From: CALKJU01 sp046349355
GTDB taxonomy: Bacteria; Pseudomonadota; Alphaproteobacteria; Geminicoccales; Geminicoccaceae
NCBI GenBank assembly: GCA_046349355.1
Contig: JAXMCM010000018.1
Coordinates: 124,001-188,000 of the forward strand
Direction of reading: 5' to 3'
Length of the DNA stretch: 64,000 bases
Part shown: piece after piece, positions 56,398-64,000 of the stretch
Numbering within the stretch: the stretch's first letter is position 1
Layout: the number at the start of each line of letters is the position of its first letter
Made by a program: the position numbers and the translations under genes
The notes under the pieces: model-generated
What the model was told of the DNA's origin: nothing
The model's database searches: none
The model's input: the letters and a program-made list of their open reading frames with translations, nothing else

Positions 56398-57663
56398 ATG
56401 GCGAGCCAGGACCTGCCCAAGCCCGACTATGCGCGCAACCTGCGGCTGATCGGCCATTCCGACCAGGGCGGCCGGCCCGACGGCGTGCAGCTCATGGTCG
56501 AGCGCGGCTACGCCTATTGCGGCCACATGTTCTCCAAGGGCTTCAGCATCGTCGACGTGCGCGACCCGCGGAACCCGAAGCCCGCGGGCTACGTCGCGGC
56601 ACCGCCCGGCACCTGGAACATCCACCTGCAGACCCACGAGAACCTGCTGCTGGTGATCCACGCCAAGGACATGTTCGCCGCGGCCGAGTTCCAGGACGAG
56701 CGCGCCTACTACAAGACCCAGGTCGGCAAGACCGTCGGCACGGCTGCGGCCGAGAAGCCCCGGAAGCGCGACTGGTCGGCCGGCATGGCGGTCTACGACA
56801 TCAGCATCCCCGACCAGCCCCGGCAGATCGGCTTCATGCCGGTCGAGGGCGTCGGCGTGCACCGCATCTGGTACACCGGCGGCCGCTGGGCCTACGCCTC
56901 GGCGCTGCTGCACGGCTTCACCGACTACATCTTCATCGCCATCGACATGGCCGACCCGACCCGGCCGCAGATCGCCGGCAAGTGGTGGATCCCCGGCATG
57001 CACGAGGCCACCGGCGAGACGCCGAGCTGGCCCGGCCATCGCCGCTACGGCCTGCACCACCCGATCGTCCACGGCGACACCGCCTACTGCGCCTGGCGCG
57101 ACGCCGGCATGGTGGTGCTCGACGTCAAGGACCGCAGCGATCCCAAGCTGATCGTCCACCGCAACTGGAGCCCGCCCTTCGGCGGCGGCACCCACAACTG
57201 CCTGCCCCTGCCCGACCGCGACCTGCTCGTGGTGCTCGACGAGGCCGTGCTCGACCATCTCGAGGACGGGCTCAAGCACATCTGGGTGTTCGACAACCGC
57301 GAGCCGTCGAACCCGGTCAGCATCTCGACCTTCCCGGTGCCGGCCGAGGCCGACTACGCCAAGAAGCCCGGCCATTTCGGGCCGCACAACATCTTCGAGA
57401 ACCGGCCCGAGGGCCTGGTCAGCTCGGAGACGATCTACGCCACCTACCAGAACGCGGGCCTGCGGATCTTCGACATCCGCGATCCCTTCCGGCCGGTCGA
57501 GACGGCGGTGTTCGTCCCGCCGGAGCCCACGCGGCTGGTCGACCACCGGCCGAACCGCAACAAGGTCATCCAGCTCTGCGACGTGTTCGTCGACAAGGCC
57601 GGGCTGATCTACACCAACGACTACAATGGCGGGCTGTTCATCCTGGAGCAGACGGGGGGCTGA
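56398..57663 (+). CDS. LVIVD-repeat beta-propeller protein
   Basis: A 421-residue protein without a signal peptide, built of repeats around VxDVxDPxxP (FSIVDVRDPRNPKPAGY, GMAVYDISIPDQPRQIGF, MVVLDVKDRSDPKLIV, LRIFDIRDPFRPVETAVF). This is the LVIVD propeller fold. Histidine-rich loops (NIHLQTHEN, GLHHPIVHG, GGGTHNC, GPHNIF) lie at blade tops and could bind metal or a substrate. It lies just after the ABC cassette but beyond a terminator, so co-expression is uncertain. Enzymatic function unknown. Confidence 0.8.
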   Translation: MASQDLPKPDYARNLRLIGHSDQGGRPDGVQLMVERGYAYCGHMFSKGFSIVDVRDPRNPKPAGYVAAPPGTWNIHLQTHENLLLVIHAKDMFAAAEFQDERAYYKTQVGKTVGTAAAEKPRKRDWSAGMAVYDISIPDQPRQIGFMPVEGVGVHRIWYTGGRWAYASALLHGFTDYIFIAIDMADPTRPQIAGKWWIPGMHEATGETPSWPGHRRYGLHHPIVHGDTAYCAWRDAGMVVLDVKDRSDPKLIVHRNWSPPFGGGTHNCLPLPDRDLLVVLDEAVLDHLEDGLKHIWVFDNREPSNPVSISTFPVPAEADYAKKPGHFGPHNIFENRPEGLVSSETIYATYQNAGLRIFDIRDPFRPVETAVFVPPEPTRLVDHRPNRNKVIQLCDVFVDKAGLIYTNDYNGGLFILEQTGG

Positions 57664-57686
57664 GCCCCCCGCGGGCGTCCCTGCCC

Positions 57687-58217
57687 TCACCCCGGCAGGC
57701 GGGCGTCGTAGTCCTTCATCAGCCGCTGCCAGCCGTCCCAGAACGGCCCGGTCTTCCGCCCCGTCACCTCGGCCACCAGCAGGTCGAGGTGCATGTGCCA
57801 GCCGGCGCTGACCTTGAGCAGCATCGCGCGGTCGGTGACGCGGCGGTGGGTGACGGTGAGCAGGACCTCGCGGCCCCGGGGCTCGAGCGCGAAGGTGACG
57901 TCGCCCTGGCCCCAGGTGAAGGTCAGGCGGCGCGGCGGATCGACCGCGACGATGCGGCTCTGCATCCGGTGCTCGGCGCCGAAGCCGTCGGGGCGGGTGC
58001 CCGGCGGGTCGGTCAGCTCGTCGTTGCGCCAGACCAGCTCGAAGGGAGCGCCGGCGGTCAGCTCCATGGTGCCGGCGGCCAGCCACTTGCGGCGCAGCCC
58101 GCCGTCGGTGAGGTAGGCCCAGATCCGCTCGGCCGGGCCGGGCAAGAGGCGCTGGATCTCGAGGGTCGCGGGCTCGGTGAGCCGGCCATGCGCGTCCAGG
58201 GTCAGGGGTGCGTTCAC
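57687..58217 (-). CDS. AHSA1/SRPBCC-domain protein
   Basis: A 176-residue START-like protein beginning at GTG (NAPLTLDAHGRL). The SRPBCC/AHSA1 pattern is clear: IQRLLPGPAERIWAYLTDGG, RRKWLAAGTMEL, GQGDVTFALEPRG and a final GWQRLMKDY. These domains bind hydrophobic ligands in a deep pocket. The GTG overlaps the arsR-type stop (GTGA), the common ArsR-AHSA1 operon in which the regulator controls the pair. Ligand unknown. Confidence 0.85.
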   Translation of the reverse strand: MNAPLTLDAHGRLTEPATLEIQRLLPGPAERIWAYLTDGGLRRKWLAAGTMELTAGAPFELVWRNDELTDPPGTRPDGFGAEHRMQSRIVAVDPPRRLTFTWGQGDVTFALEPRGREVLLTVTHRRVTDRAMLLKVSAGWHMHLDLLVAEVTGRKTGPFWDGWQRLMKDYDARLPG

Positions 58218-58579
58218 GGGGTCTCTCCTTCGTCGGGTTCGGGTTTCGCGGCGTCCTCCTCGCGGAGGAGCCCTTCCAGCACGTCGAGACGCCCGGTCCA
58301 GAAGCGCTCGTAGGTGCCCAGCCACTGATGGGCACTGGCGAGCGGGCCGGGGTCGAGGCGGCACAGATGGGTGCGGCCGCGGACCTCGCGCCGGACCAGG
58401 CCGGCGCTCTCCAGCGTCCTGATGTGCTTCGACGCCGCCCACAGCGAGATCGCGAAGGGCTGCGCCAGCTGGCCGACCGTCCGCTCGCCGCGGGCGAGCT
58501 CGCGCAGCATGTGCCGGCGCGTGGCATCGCCCAGGGCGTGGAAGACGGCATCCAGTCGGGGGGTCTCAAGGTCAACCAT
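58214..58579 (-). CDS. ArsR-family winged-helix repressor, probably leaderless
   Basis: A 121-residue repressor with the winged helix LDAVFHALGDATRRHMLRELA, RTVGQLAQPFAISLWAASKHIRTLE and AGLVRREVRGRTH (read in parts). No metal-binding cysteine pair is seen, so the effector is probably an organic ligand rather than arsenite. The ATG has no ribosome site, and the best promoter would start transcription at the ATG. An 18-bp palindrome covers the start codon. It controls the AHSA1 gene downstream and itself (inference). Confidence 0.88.
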   Translation of the reverse strand: MVDLETPRLDAVFHALGDATRRHMLRELARGERTVGQLAQPFAISLWAASKHIRTLESAGLVRREVRGRTHLCRLDPGPLASAHQWLGTYERFWTGRLDVLEGLLREEDAAKPEPDEGETP

Positions 58580-58588
58580 GTGGTTGAC
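58571..58588 (-). promoter_or_regulatory. Operator 1 over the arsR-type start codon
   Basis: GTCAACCA-TG-TGGTTGAC, 8-bp perfect arms with a 2-nt centre, overlapping the predicted transcription start and the ATG. It is the expected kind of site for a dimeric ArsR repressor. Confidence 0.75.
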
Positions 58589-58615
58589 TATGCGCCCTCG
58601 CGATCAAAGAGTCAA
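58587..58615 (-). promoter_or_regulatory. Promoter of the arsR-type operon
   Basis: On the minus strand, TTGACT (58610-58615), exactly 17 bp, CATAGT (58587-58592). The start point would fall at about 58580, adjacent to the ATG, so the mRNA would be leaderless. The two palindromes overlap its two ends. Confidence 0.7.
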
Positions 58616-58627
58616 CCGGATGGTTGA
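58612..58627 (-). promoter_or_regulatory. Operator 2 upstream of the -35 box
   Basis: TCAACC-GGAT-GGTTGA, 6-bp perfect arms, sharing the TCAACC/GGTTGA core of operator 1. The centres of the two sites are 40 bp apart, so two repressor dimers could bracket the promoter. Confidence 0.65.
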
Positions 58628-58647
58628 ACGACTTCCGGCGGCACGTC

Positions 58648-59892
58648 TCAGAGGTCGATGAAGTCGCCGGCCGTCACCGGGGCGTTGAAGCCGGCCAGCA
58701 CGATCTCGAAGTCGACGTCGAGGCTGCTGTCGTTGTTGCCCTGGATGATGCGGTCGGCGCCGGCGGCGACGACGCGCAGCTGGCCGATCCCTGTGAAGGC
58801 GCCGGTGCCCCTGAAGACGAAGTCCTGGTCGCCGGCGAGGCCGCGGTTGGCGTCGATCAGCTCGACGTCGAGGCGGTCGCCCTGGCCGCGCAGCAAGTCG
58901 GCGACGACGTCGCGCAGCCCGGCCCCCACACCGGCATGGCCGTCGTCGAAGCGGAACACGTCGGCGCCCAGACCACCCTGCAGGCGGTCGGCCCCGGCAT
59001 CGCCGAGGACGAGGTCGTTGCCCGCGTCGCCGGCCACCGTGTCGTTGCCAGTCCCGCCGACCACCGTGTCGTGGCCGGCATCGCCGTAGACCGTGTCGGC
59101 CGCGGCACCGCCATAGACCCGGTCGCTGTCGTTGCCGCCGTGCGCGCGATCGCCGTCGTCGCCGCCCCGGACGACATCGTCGCCGTCGTCGCCGAAGACG
59201 TAGTCCGTGCCGCCATCGCCATCGACGGTATCGCGGCCGCCGCCGCCCTGGGCCACGTCGAAGCCCTGGCCGGCCGAGACGTAGTCGTTACCGTCGTCGC
59301 CGACAACGAGATCGTTGCCCTCGCCCGAATCGAGGCCGTCATTGCCGTTGCCGCCGAACAGGAAGTCGGCGCCGCCATCGTCGCCCAGATAGTCGTCGCC
59401 GTCGCCGCCATAGGCAACATCGTCGCCCGGTCCTCCGTCGGCCACGTCGTCCCCGGCATCGCCGAACAGCGAATCGGCCTCGTCGCTGCCGTACAGCGTG
59501 TCCAGGCCATTGCCACCGGTCAGGATGTCCCGGCCGGCATCGCCGCCCAGCTCGTCGTCGCCATCACCGCCGACGGCCCGGTCGTCGCCGCCGCCGGTGT
59601 AGAGCGTATCGTTGCCCATCTCGCCGATCAGCAGATCGGCGCCGTCGAGGCCGATGAGAAAGTCGTCGCCGGCACCGCCGTAAAGCGTGTCGTCGCCGGC
59701 AGCGGCGGTGTCGCCGAACATGATGTCGTTGGCTTCGCCGCCATAGAGCAGATCATTGGCATCGCCGCCGTCGATATGATCCGCCTCGCCGCCGCCGAAG
59801 ACCCGGTCGTTGCCGCCGCCGGCGACGACGGTGTCCGCGTCGTCGCCGCCGACGATGTAGTCGCCTGCACCCGTTCCGAAGATGGTCGGCAT
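58648..59892 (-). CDS. RTX calcium-binding repeat protein
   Basis: A 414-residue protein beginning MPTIFGTGAGDYIVGGDDADT. Residues about 8-310 are nearly uninterrupted RTX nonapeptides (GGxGxDxhx), more than 25 of them, predicted to coil into Ca2+-loaded beta-rolls. A C-terminal domain of the M10/serralysin type (about 310-405; VFRFDDGHAGVG..DVVADLLRGQGD, LDVDFEIVLAGF) ends DFIDL, a typical type I secretion tail. There is no protease or other enzyme domain. It is an unusual free-standing RTX protein, possibly structural. Confidence 0.88.
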   Translation of the reverse strand: MPTIFGTGAGDYIVGGDDADTVVAGGGNDRVFGGGEADHIDGGDANDLLYGGEANDIMFGDTAAAGDDTLYGGAGDDFLIGLDGADLLIGEMGNDTLYTGGGDDRAVGGDGDDELGGDAGRDILTGGNGLDTLYGSDEADSLFGDAGDDVADGGPGDDVAYGGDGDDYLGDDGGADFLFGGNGNDGLDSGEGNDLVVGDDGNDYVSAGQGFDVAQGGGGRDTVDGDGGTDYVFGDDGDDVVRGGDDGDRAHGGNDSDRVYGGAAADTVYGDAGHDTVVGGTGNDTVAGDAGNDLVLGDAGADRLQGGLGADVFRFDDGHAGVGAGLRDVVADLLRGQGDRLDVELIDANRGLAGDQDFVFRGTGAFTGIGQLRVVAAGADRIIQGNNDSSLDVDFEIVLAGFNAPVTAGDFIDL

Positions 59893-60106
59893 GGTGTGTG
59901 CCCCTCGGCTGGCCGGACCCGCCGGCTCCCGCGGGCGAACGGTCCGGGCCTGGCCCCCGCGGCAGGGACGGGACGGGGAACGGCGCCCGCCGTCCCGGTC
60001 GCGTCGCCGCGGGTGCCGCCTAGCGGCCCCGACGTTCGCTCGAGGTCATCTGCGCCGGGCGATGTTTCGCGCGGATGTCGCGCCGGCGGGGCCGTCCGCC
60101 CCGGCC

Positions 60107-61126
60107 TCAGATCTGCCGGGCGCGGAGTCGCTGGGCGTAGACGTTGATGACCAGGGCTGCGAGCAGGATCAGGCCGCGGATCAGGATCTTGGTGAAGCTG
60201 TCGATGTTGACGTGGTCGAGGCCGTTGTTGAGGACGCCCAGGACGAACAGGCCGATGATGGTGTTGCCGATGCCGCCCTGGCCGCCGAACAGGCTGGTGC
60301 CGCCGACGACCACGGCGGCGATGGCATCGAGCAGGAAGTCGTCGAACTCGTTCTGCTGGGCGCTGCCGAAATAGGCGACGCCCAGCATGCCGGCGATGCC
60401 CGAGCAGACGCCCGAGATGATCAGCACCGCGGCGACGATGAAGCGGACGTTGACGCCCGAATACTCGGCCGCCTCGCGATTGCCGCCGACCATGTACACG
60501 TAGCGGCCGAAGCGGGTGTAGGTCAGGACGAGGTGGCCGATCAGCAGGGCCACGGCGGCGACGATGACGATCCACGGCACCGGGCCGATCGAGCCGGCGC
60601 CCAGGGTGCGGACGATGTCGGGCACGGCGTAGGCGATCTGGCCGCGGACCAGCAGCGCGCAGATGCCGGCGCCGATCTGCAGCATCGCCAGCGTCATGAT
60701 GAAGGAGGGGATGCCGATCCAGGTGACGCCGAAGGCGTTGACCGCCCCCAGCGCGAAGCAGGCGACCAGCGACAGGATCACCGCCAGCCCGCCCGGCAGG
60801 GGCAGGTTGGCGATGTTCACGTAGGATTCCTGCAGCGTGAAGAAGGCGACGAGGATGCCGGTGGCGTTGGCGATGGCCGCCACCGAGAGGTCGATCTCGG
60901 CGCACAGGATCACGTAGGTGAGCCCGACCGCGATGATCGCGGTGATCGAGATCTGCCGCAGGATGTTGGCGAAGTTGTCGACCGTGAGGAACGACGGGCT
61001 GGCGAAGCTGAAGAACAGGACGAGGAAGATCAGCGTCGCGAAGGGTGCGATGTTGCGCATCTGGCCGAGCAGCCAGCCTCGCAGCGAGCGCTTGCCGGCC
61101 CTGGTATCCGCGACATCGGCCTTCAT
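60107..61126 (-). CDS. CUT2 sugar ABC transporter permease (second cassette)
   Basis: A 339-residue membrane protein of the RbsC/XylH family with about 10 predicted segments. Signature parts are GLTYVILCAEIDLSVAAIANATG, GIPSFIMTLAMLQIGAGI and GRYVYMVGGNREAAEYSGVNVRF. It is the last gene of a three-gene unit (binding protein, ATPase, permease) and begins 15 bp after the ATPase stop. The gap downstream (59893-60106) holds no gene, only GC-rich sequence with a weak hairpin and no T-tract. Confidence 0.92.
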   Translation of the reverse strand: MKADVADTRAGKRSLRGWLLGQMRNIAPFATLIFLVLFFSFASPSFLTVDNFANILRQISITAIIAVGLTYVILCAEIDLSVAAIANATGILVAFFTLQESYVNIANLPLPGGLAVILSLVACFALGAVNAFGVTWIGIPSFIMTLAMLQIGAGICALLVRGQIAYAVPDIVRTLGAGSIGPVPWIVIVAAVALLIGHLVLTYTRFGRYVYMVGGNREAAEYSGVNVRFIVAAVLIISGVCSGIAGMLGVAYFGSAQQNEFDDFLLDAIAAVVVGGTSLFGGQGGIGNTIIGLFVLGVLNNGLDHVNIDSFTKILIRGLILLAALVINVYAQRLRARQI

Positions 61127-61141
61127 CGTCTTCCCGTCATC

Positions 61142-62647
61142 TCAGGCTGCGGCGAGCAGCCGGTCCTTGCTCACCGACTCGCTCGCGAACTCGCGGGCGA
61201 TCCGGCCCTTCTTCATCACCACGATGCGATCCGCAAGGGACAGCACCGTCTCGGGCTCCGAGGAGACCACGACGATGCCGATGCCCTGCTCGCGCAAGCC
61301 CCGGACGATCTGCACGACGTCGTCCTTCGCCCCCACGTCCATGCCGCGGGTCGGCTCGCTCAGCACCAGCACCTTGGGCAGGTGCGTCAGCCACTTGGCC
61401 AGCGCCACCTTCTGCTGGTTGCCGCCCGACAGCGTACGCAGGATGCGCTCGACCGAGGGCGGGCGGATGCCGAGGCTGACGACGTGCTTCTCGGCGATCC
61501 TGCGTTCCTCGGCCGGCTTCAGCCAGAGCCGCGAGATGCGCTCGAGGATGGCGATCGAGACGTTCTTGTAGACCGGCTCGGTGCCGAACAGCATGCTCCG
61601 CCGGCTTTCCGGGACGAAGGCGATGCCGGCCTTCTTGGCATCGGCCGTGCGCTTCAGGCGGACGTCGCGGCCGCCGATCCGCAGCTGGCCGCGGTCGGGC
61701 GGCATCTTGCCGAACAGGGTGCGGGCGAGCTCGAGCTGGCCGCAGCCCATGAAGCCGTAGATGCCCAGCACCTCGCCCTGGCGGACCTGCAGGCTGACGT
61801 CGTCGTAGGCGCCGCCCAGCGACAGGCCCTGCGTCTCCAGCGCCACCGGCGCCGCCGGCCGGCTGTCGAGGTAGATCTCGCCGGTGTAGCTCTCCTCGAG
61901 CTGCTCGTGCCCGGCGCCGATCATCCGCTCGATGATCCAGGCCTTGTCGATCTCGGCCGAGCGGGCGGTGACGATCTTGCGGCTGTTGCGGAAGACCGTG
62001 ACCTCGTCGGTGATCTGCAGCACGTCGTCGAGGAAGTGCGAGATGAAGATGAAGCTCTGCCCGGCCCGCTTGAGCCGGCCCAGCACCTCGAACAGGCGCT
62101 CGACCTCGGGCGGCGACAGCGCCGAGGTCGGCTCGTCGAGGATGATGATGCGGGCGCCGGAGTAGAGCACCCGGCCGATCTCGATGAGCTGCTGCATGCC
62201 GAGCGGCAGCGAGCCCATCCGCGCCTTGGGGTCGACCTTGATGCCGAGGCTGTTGAGGTGCGCCTCGGCCTCGCGCGCCATCTCGCCCCAGCGCACCACG
62301 CCCAGCCGCGAGACCGGCTGGAAGCCGAGGAAGACGTTCTCGGCGACGCTGAGGTCGGGGATGACGCTCAGCTCCTGGTGGACCATGCCGATGCCGGCCG
62401 CCAGGGCGTCGCGCGCCGAGCGGAAGTGCACCGGCCGGCCGTCCAGCCGCATCGTGCCGTCGTACTCGGTGTGCACGCCGGCGATGATCTTCATCAGCGT
62501 CGACTTGCCGGCCCCGTTCTCGCCGACGAGACCGTGGATCTCGCCGGCGCGCAGGGTGAAGTCGACGTTCGAGAGTGCGGTGACACCCCCGAACGTCTTG
62601 GAGATTCCGGCCAGCTCGAGGAGCGGGACGGCAGCCTCGGACGCCAT
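61142..62647 (-). CDS. CUT2 sugar ABC transporter, duplicated ATP-binding protein (second cassette)
   Basis: A 501-residue RbsA-like protein. First domain: Walker A GENGAGKST, signature LPLGMQQLIEI, Walker B IIILDEPTSAL. Second domain: degenerate Walker A GFMGCGQLE and LSGGNQQKVALAKWL. It is distinct in sequence from the ATPase of the first cassette, so the two systems are not a recent duplication. ATG 62647 is preceded by GGGAGCGGGA; GTG 62662 is an alternative. It sits 18 bp after the binding-protein gene. Confidence 0.93.
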   Translation of the reverse strand: MASEAAVPLLELAGISKTFGGVTALSNVDFTLRAGEIHGLVGENGAGKSTLMKIIAGVHTEYDGTMRLDGRPVHFRSARDALAAGIGMVHQELSVIPDLSVAENVFLGFQPVSRLGVVRWGEMAREAEAHLNSLGIKVDPKARMGSLPLGMQQLIEIGRVLYSGARIIILDEPTSALSPPEVERLFEVLGRLKRAGQSFIFISHFLDDVLQITDEVTVFRNSRKIVTARSAEIDKAWIIERMIGAGHEQLEESYTGEIYLDSRPAAPVALETQGLSLGGAYDDVSLQVRQGEVLGIYGFMGCGQLELARTLFGKMPPDRGQLRIGGRDVRLKRTADAKKAGIAFVPESRRSMLFGTEPVYKNVSIAILERISRLWLKPAEERRIAEKHVVSLGIRPPSVERILRTLSGGNQQKVALAKWLTHLPKVLVLSEPTRGMDVGAKDDVVQIVRGLREQGIGIVVVSSEPETVLSLADRIVVMKKGRIAREFASESVSKDRLLAAA

Positions 62648-62665
62648 GCGTCCCGCTCCCACGAT

Positions 62666-63694
62666 CTAGATGAGGAAGTGCTCCTGCATCCACAGCATGC
62701 CGGGCGCGTTGGCCTTGGTCACGACCGGGCCGTCGGTGATGACATGCTTGGGGATGCCGCCCTCGCCGGTCTTCTCGCCGCCGACGACCGCCGCCACGCC
62801 GGCGACGACCGCATAGCCGTGGATGCGGCAGGACGGGTTGCGCACGGTCGCCAGCATGCGGCCGTCGAGCACCGCCTCGACCGCCGGCGGCATGGCGTCG
62901 ACGCCGCCGATCAGGATGTTGGTGCGGTTGCGCGCCTTCATCACGTTGTAGGCCGCCAGCGCCATGTCGTCGTTATGGAAGAAGGCGGCGTTGATGTCCG
63001 GGTACTTGGTGAGCAGGGTGTCCCAGATGCGGGCCGCCTTGGTGACGTCCCAGTCGGCCGGCTGCTCGTCCAGCACCTTGATGTCGGGATACTTCTCGAT
63101 CACCGACTTGAAGCCGCGGGCCCGGCCCTGCGCCCCGGTGTGGCCCAGCGCCCCCTGGGTCATCACGATGTTGCCCTTGCCGCCCATGGCGTCGACCAGG
63201 GCCTGGGTGACCGCGGCGCCCATGAACTCGTTGTCCGGGGCGAGGAAGCTGTGGACGTTGATCTGGTCGAGCGGGGCGATCAGCGTGTCCATGTCGATCA
63301 CCGGGATGCCGGCGTCGATCATCTTCTTCACCGGATCGGTCAAGGTACCGATGCCGAACGCCTGGATGGCGACGAAGTCCCAGGGCTGCGAGGCCATGTT
63401 GTCGATGGCGGCGCGCTGCTTGGTGGCGCTGAGCTCGCCGTCGAACCAGGTGACCTCGACGTTGAACAGCTTGCCCCAGTACTCGGCCGCCTGCTTGCCC
63501 TGGGCGCACCAGGTGGCCTGCAGGCCGGCGTTCGAGAAGGCGGCCTTCAGCGGCTTCTCGGAGCGGCCGGCGACCTCGGCGAGCGCCGGGTCGAAGCCCA
63601 TGCTCGCCAGCATCGCACCGGCGGCGCCGACGGTGCCGGCGGACTGCATGAACCCACGACGTGTCTTCGACGTGCCCTCGGGGTGACGGGCCAT
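62666..63694 (-). CDS. CUT2 sugar ABC transporter substrate-binding protein (second cassette)
   Basis: A 342-residue periplasmic protein with a twin-arginine leader (TRRGFMQSAGTVGAAG), unusual among sugar-binding proteins, which mostly use Sec. The fold is type 1 periplasmic-binding: PLKAAFSNAGLQATWCAQGKQ, FVAIQAFGIGTLTDPVKKMIDAGIPVIDMDT and AAFFHNDDMALAAYNVMKAR (read in parts). The ligand is unknown. ATG 63694 follows AGGGAG; upstream frames add non-homologous residues. It is the first gene of its operon. Confidence 0.9.
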   Translation of the reverse strand: MARHPEGTSKTRRGFMQSAGTVGAAGAMLASMGFDPALAEVAGRSEKPLKAAFSNAGLQATWCAQGKQAAEYWGKLFNVEVTWFDGELSATKQRAAIDNMASQPWDFVAIQAFGIGTLTDPVKKMIDAGIPVIDMDTLIAPLDQINVHSFLAPDNEFMGAAVTQALVDAMGGKGNIVMTQGALGHTGAQGRARGFKSVIEKYPDIKVLDEQPADWDVTKAARIWDTLLTKYPDINAAFFHNDDMALAAYNVMKARNRTNILIGGVDAMPPAVEAVLDGRMLATVRNPSCRIHGYAVVAGVAAVVGGEKTGEGGIPKHVITDGPVVTKANAPGMLWMQEHFLI

Positions 63695-63859
63695 GATCTG
63701 CTCCCTGATGTCGTTTCCGTCGCGGCCTTGGCTCCGCGCGGCGCTGGACTTTGGGAGCGCCGGGGCCGCTTGGCAACGGGCTTTTCCGACGCGGCCGGGC
63801 TGCGGAGACGAACGGGGGACGCCCGGGCGCCCCCCGCCGGCCAAGCAACCCGCGACGGG

Positions 63860-64000
63860 TCAGAAGACGAAGTCGTAGGCCTGCAGGTCGCCCGGGGCAA
63901 AGTCGACGAGGAGGATCTGCGTGCTGAACGTTGCGGTGCCGGGTGGGGTCGTGGTCAGCGTGATCAGGGTGTCGCTCCCCTGCGCCGCGATGACGATGCC
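63860..64000 (-). CDS. 3' end of an RTX-like secreted protein (partial)
   Basis: Only the last 46 codons are present: IVIAAQGSDTLITLTTTPPG, then a hydrophobic end LLVDFAPGDLQAYDFVF before TGA. A beta-roll/M10-type C-terminal domain closing with an aromatic and aliphatic tail after Asp is typical for type I secreted RTX proteins. The start and repeats lie beyond the window. It would be the fourth RTX-like gene in the window. Confidence 0.6.
   Translation of the reverse strand, partial: GIVIAAQGSDTLITLTTTPPGTATFSTQILLVDFAPGDLQAYDFVF

Noticed and set aside
56227..58575. A 782-codon antisense frame over the LVIVD gene
   Set aside because: It fuses unrelated shadow sequence; only its short ArsR-like start corresponds to a real gene in another frame.

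Overview
The window is GC-rich and comes from an alphaproteobacterium, most likely in the Rhodospirillales/Geminicoccales neighbourhood. Two things point there. One is a MucR/Ros-type regulator, a family essentially restricted to Alphaproteobacteria. The other is the conserved gene run trpS - DUF2333 - nifU-like - tsaB - rimI - mucR - miaB - phoH - ybeY - corC-like - lnt - XRE regulator - metK - trmB. No rRNA, tRNA, insertion sequence or CRISPR array was seen. Species-level placement is not possible from the sequence alone.

Layout. 1-9.8 kb: the 5' part of an RTX protein gene (cut by the window edge), a DMT transporter overlapping paaY, a small lipoprotein, an HU-type protein with a lysine/glycine tail, a two-domain polyphosphate:AMP phosphotransferase, a family-4 glycosyltransferase, a small conserved protein and a sarcosine/dimethylglycine-dehydrogenase-like flavoprotein. 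9.9-24.5 kb: a tightly packed housekeeping block for lipid II flipping (murJ), tRNA charging and modification (trpS, tsaB, miaB, trmB), Fe-S assembly, ribosome maturation (ybeY, phoH), lipoprotein maturation (lnt) and SAM synthesis (metK). phoH appears to start at a CTG that overlaps the miaB stop.

24.6-33.5 kb: a gene of unknown function that appears to be leaderless, then about 8 kb of badly degraded sequence. The relics recognisable in it are an MFS transporter with at least three indels, two paralogous FG-GAP (VCBS) repeat genes, a phytanoyl-CoA-dioxygenase-like gene, a short BNR/sialidase-like fragment, and a duplicated block of roughly 300 bp whose right copy contains the 3' end of an intact class A PBP gene.

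33.5-49.4 kb: PBP, a secreted protein, a HAD phosphatase, an orphan HicB-like gene with no visible start codon, a thioesterase, a crotonase, OpgD, an agmatine-deiminase homologue lacking its catalytic His and Cys, a RidA protein, a COG3146-type acyltransferase, an RND efflux pair and a frameshifted AP-superfamily hydrolase. 49.5-64 kb: a cupin, an RTX/FG-GAP chimera, and two CUT2 sugar ABC cassettes. The first cassette lies beside a divergent AraC regulator and is followed, after a strong terminator, by an LVIVD propeller gene. Between the two cassettes lie an ArsR/AHSA1 pair with a promoter bracketed by twin palindromes and another RTX protein. The window ends in the 3' end of a fourth RTX-like gene.

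How they fit together. The central block is core physiology. The right third is a nutrient-uptake and surface region: two sugar importers, several secreted calcium-binding RTX proteins and export pumps. No type I secretion genes for the RTX proteins lie in the window, so they must be exported by machinery encoded elsewhere. The most unusual observations are the degraded island with its duplicated block, the likely inactive agmatine deiminase homologue, two likely leaderless genes (one with paired operators) and the CTG start of phoH.
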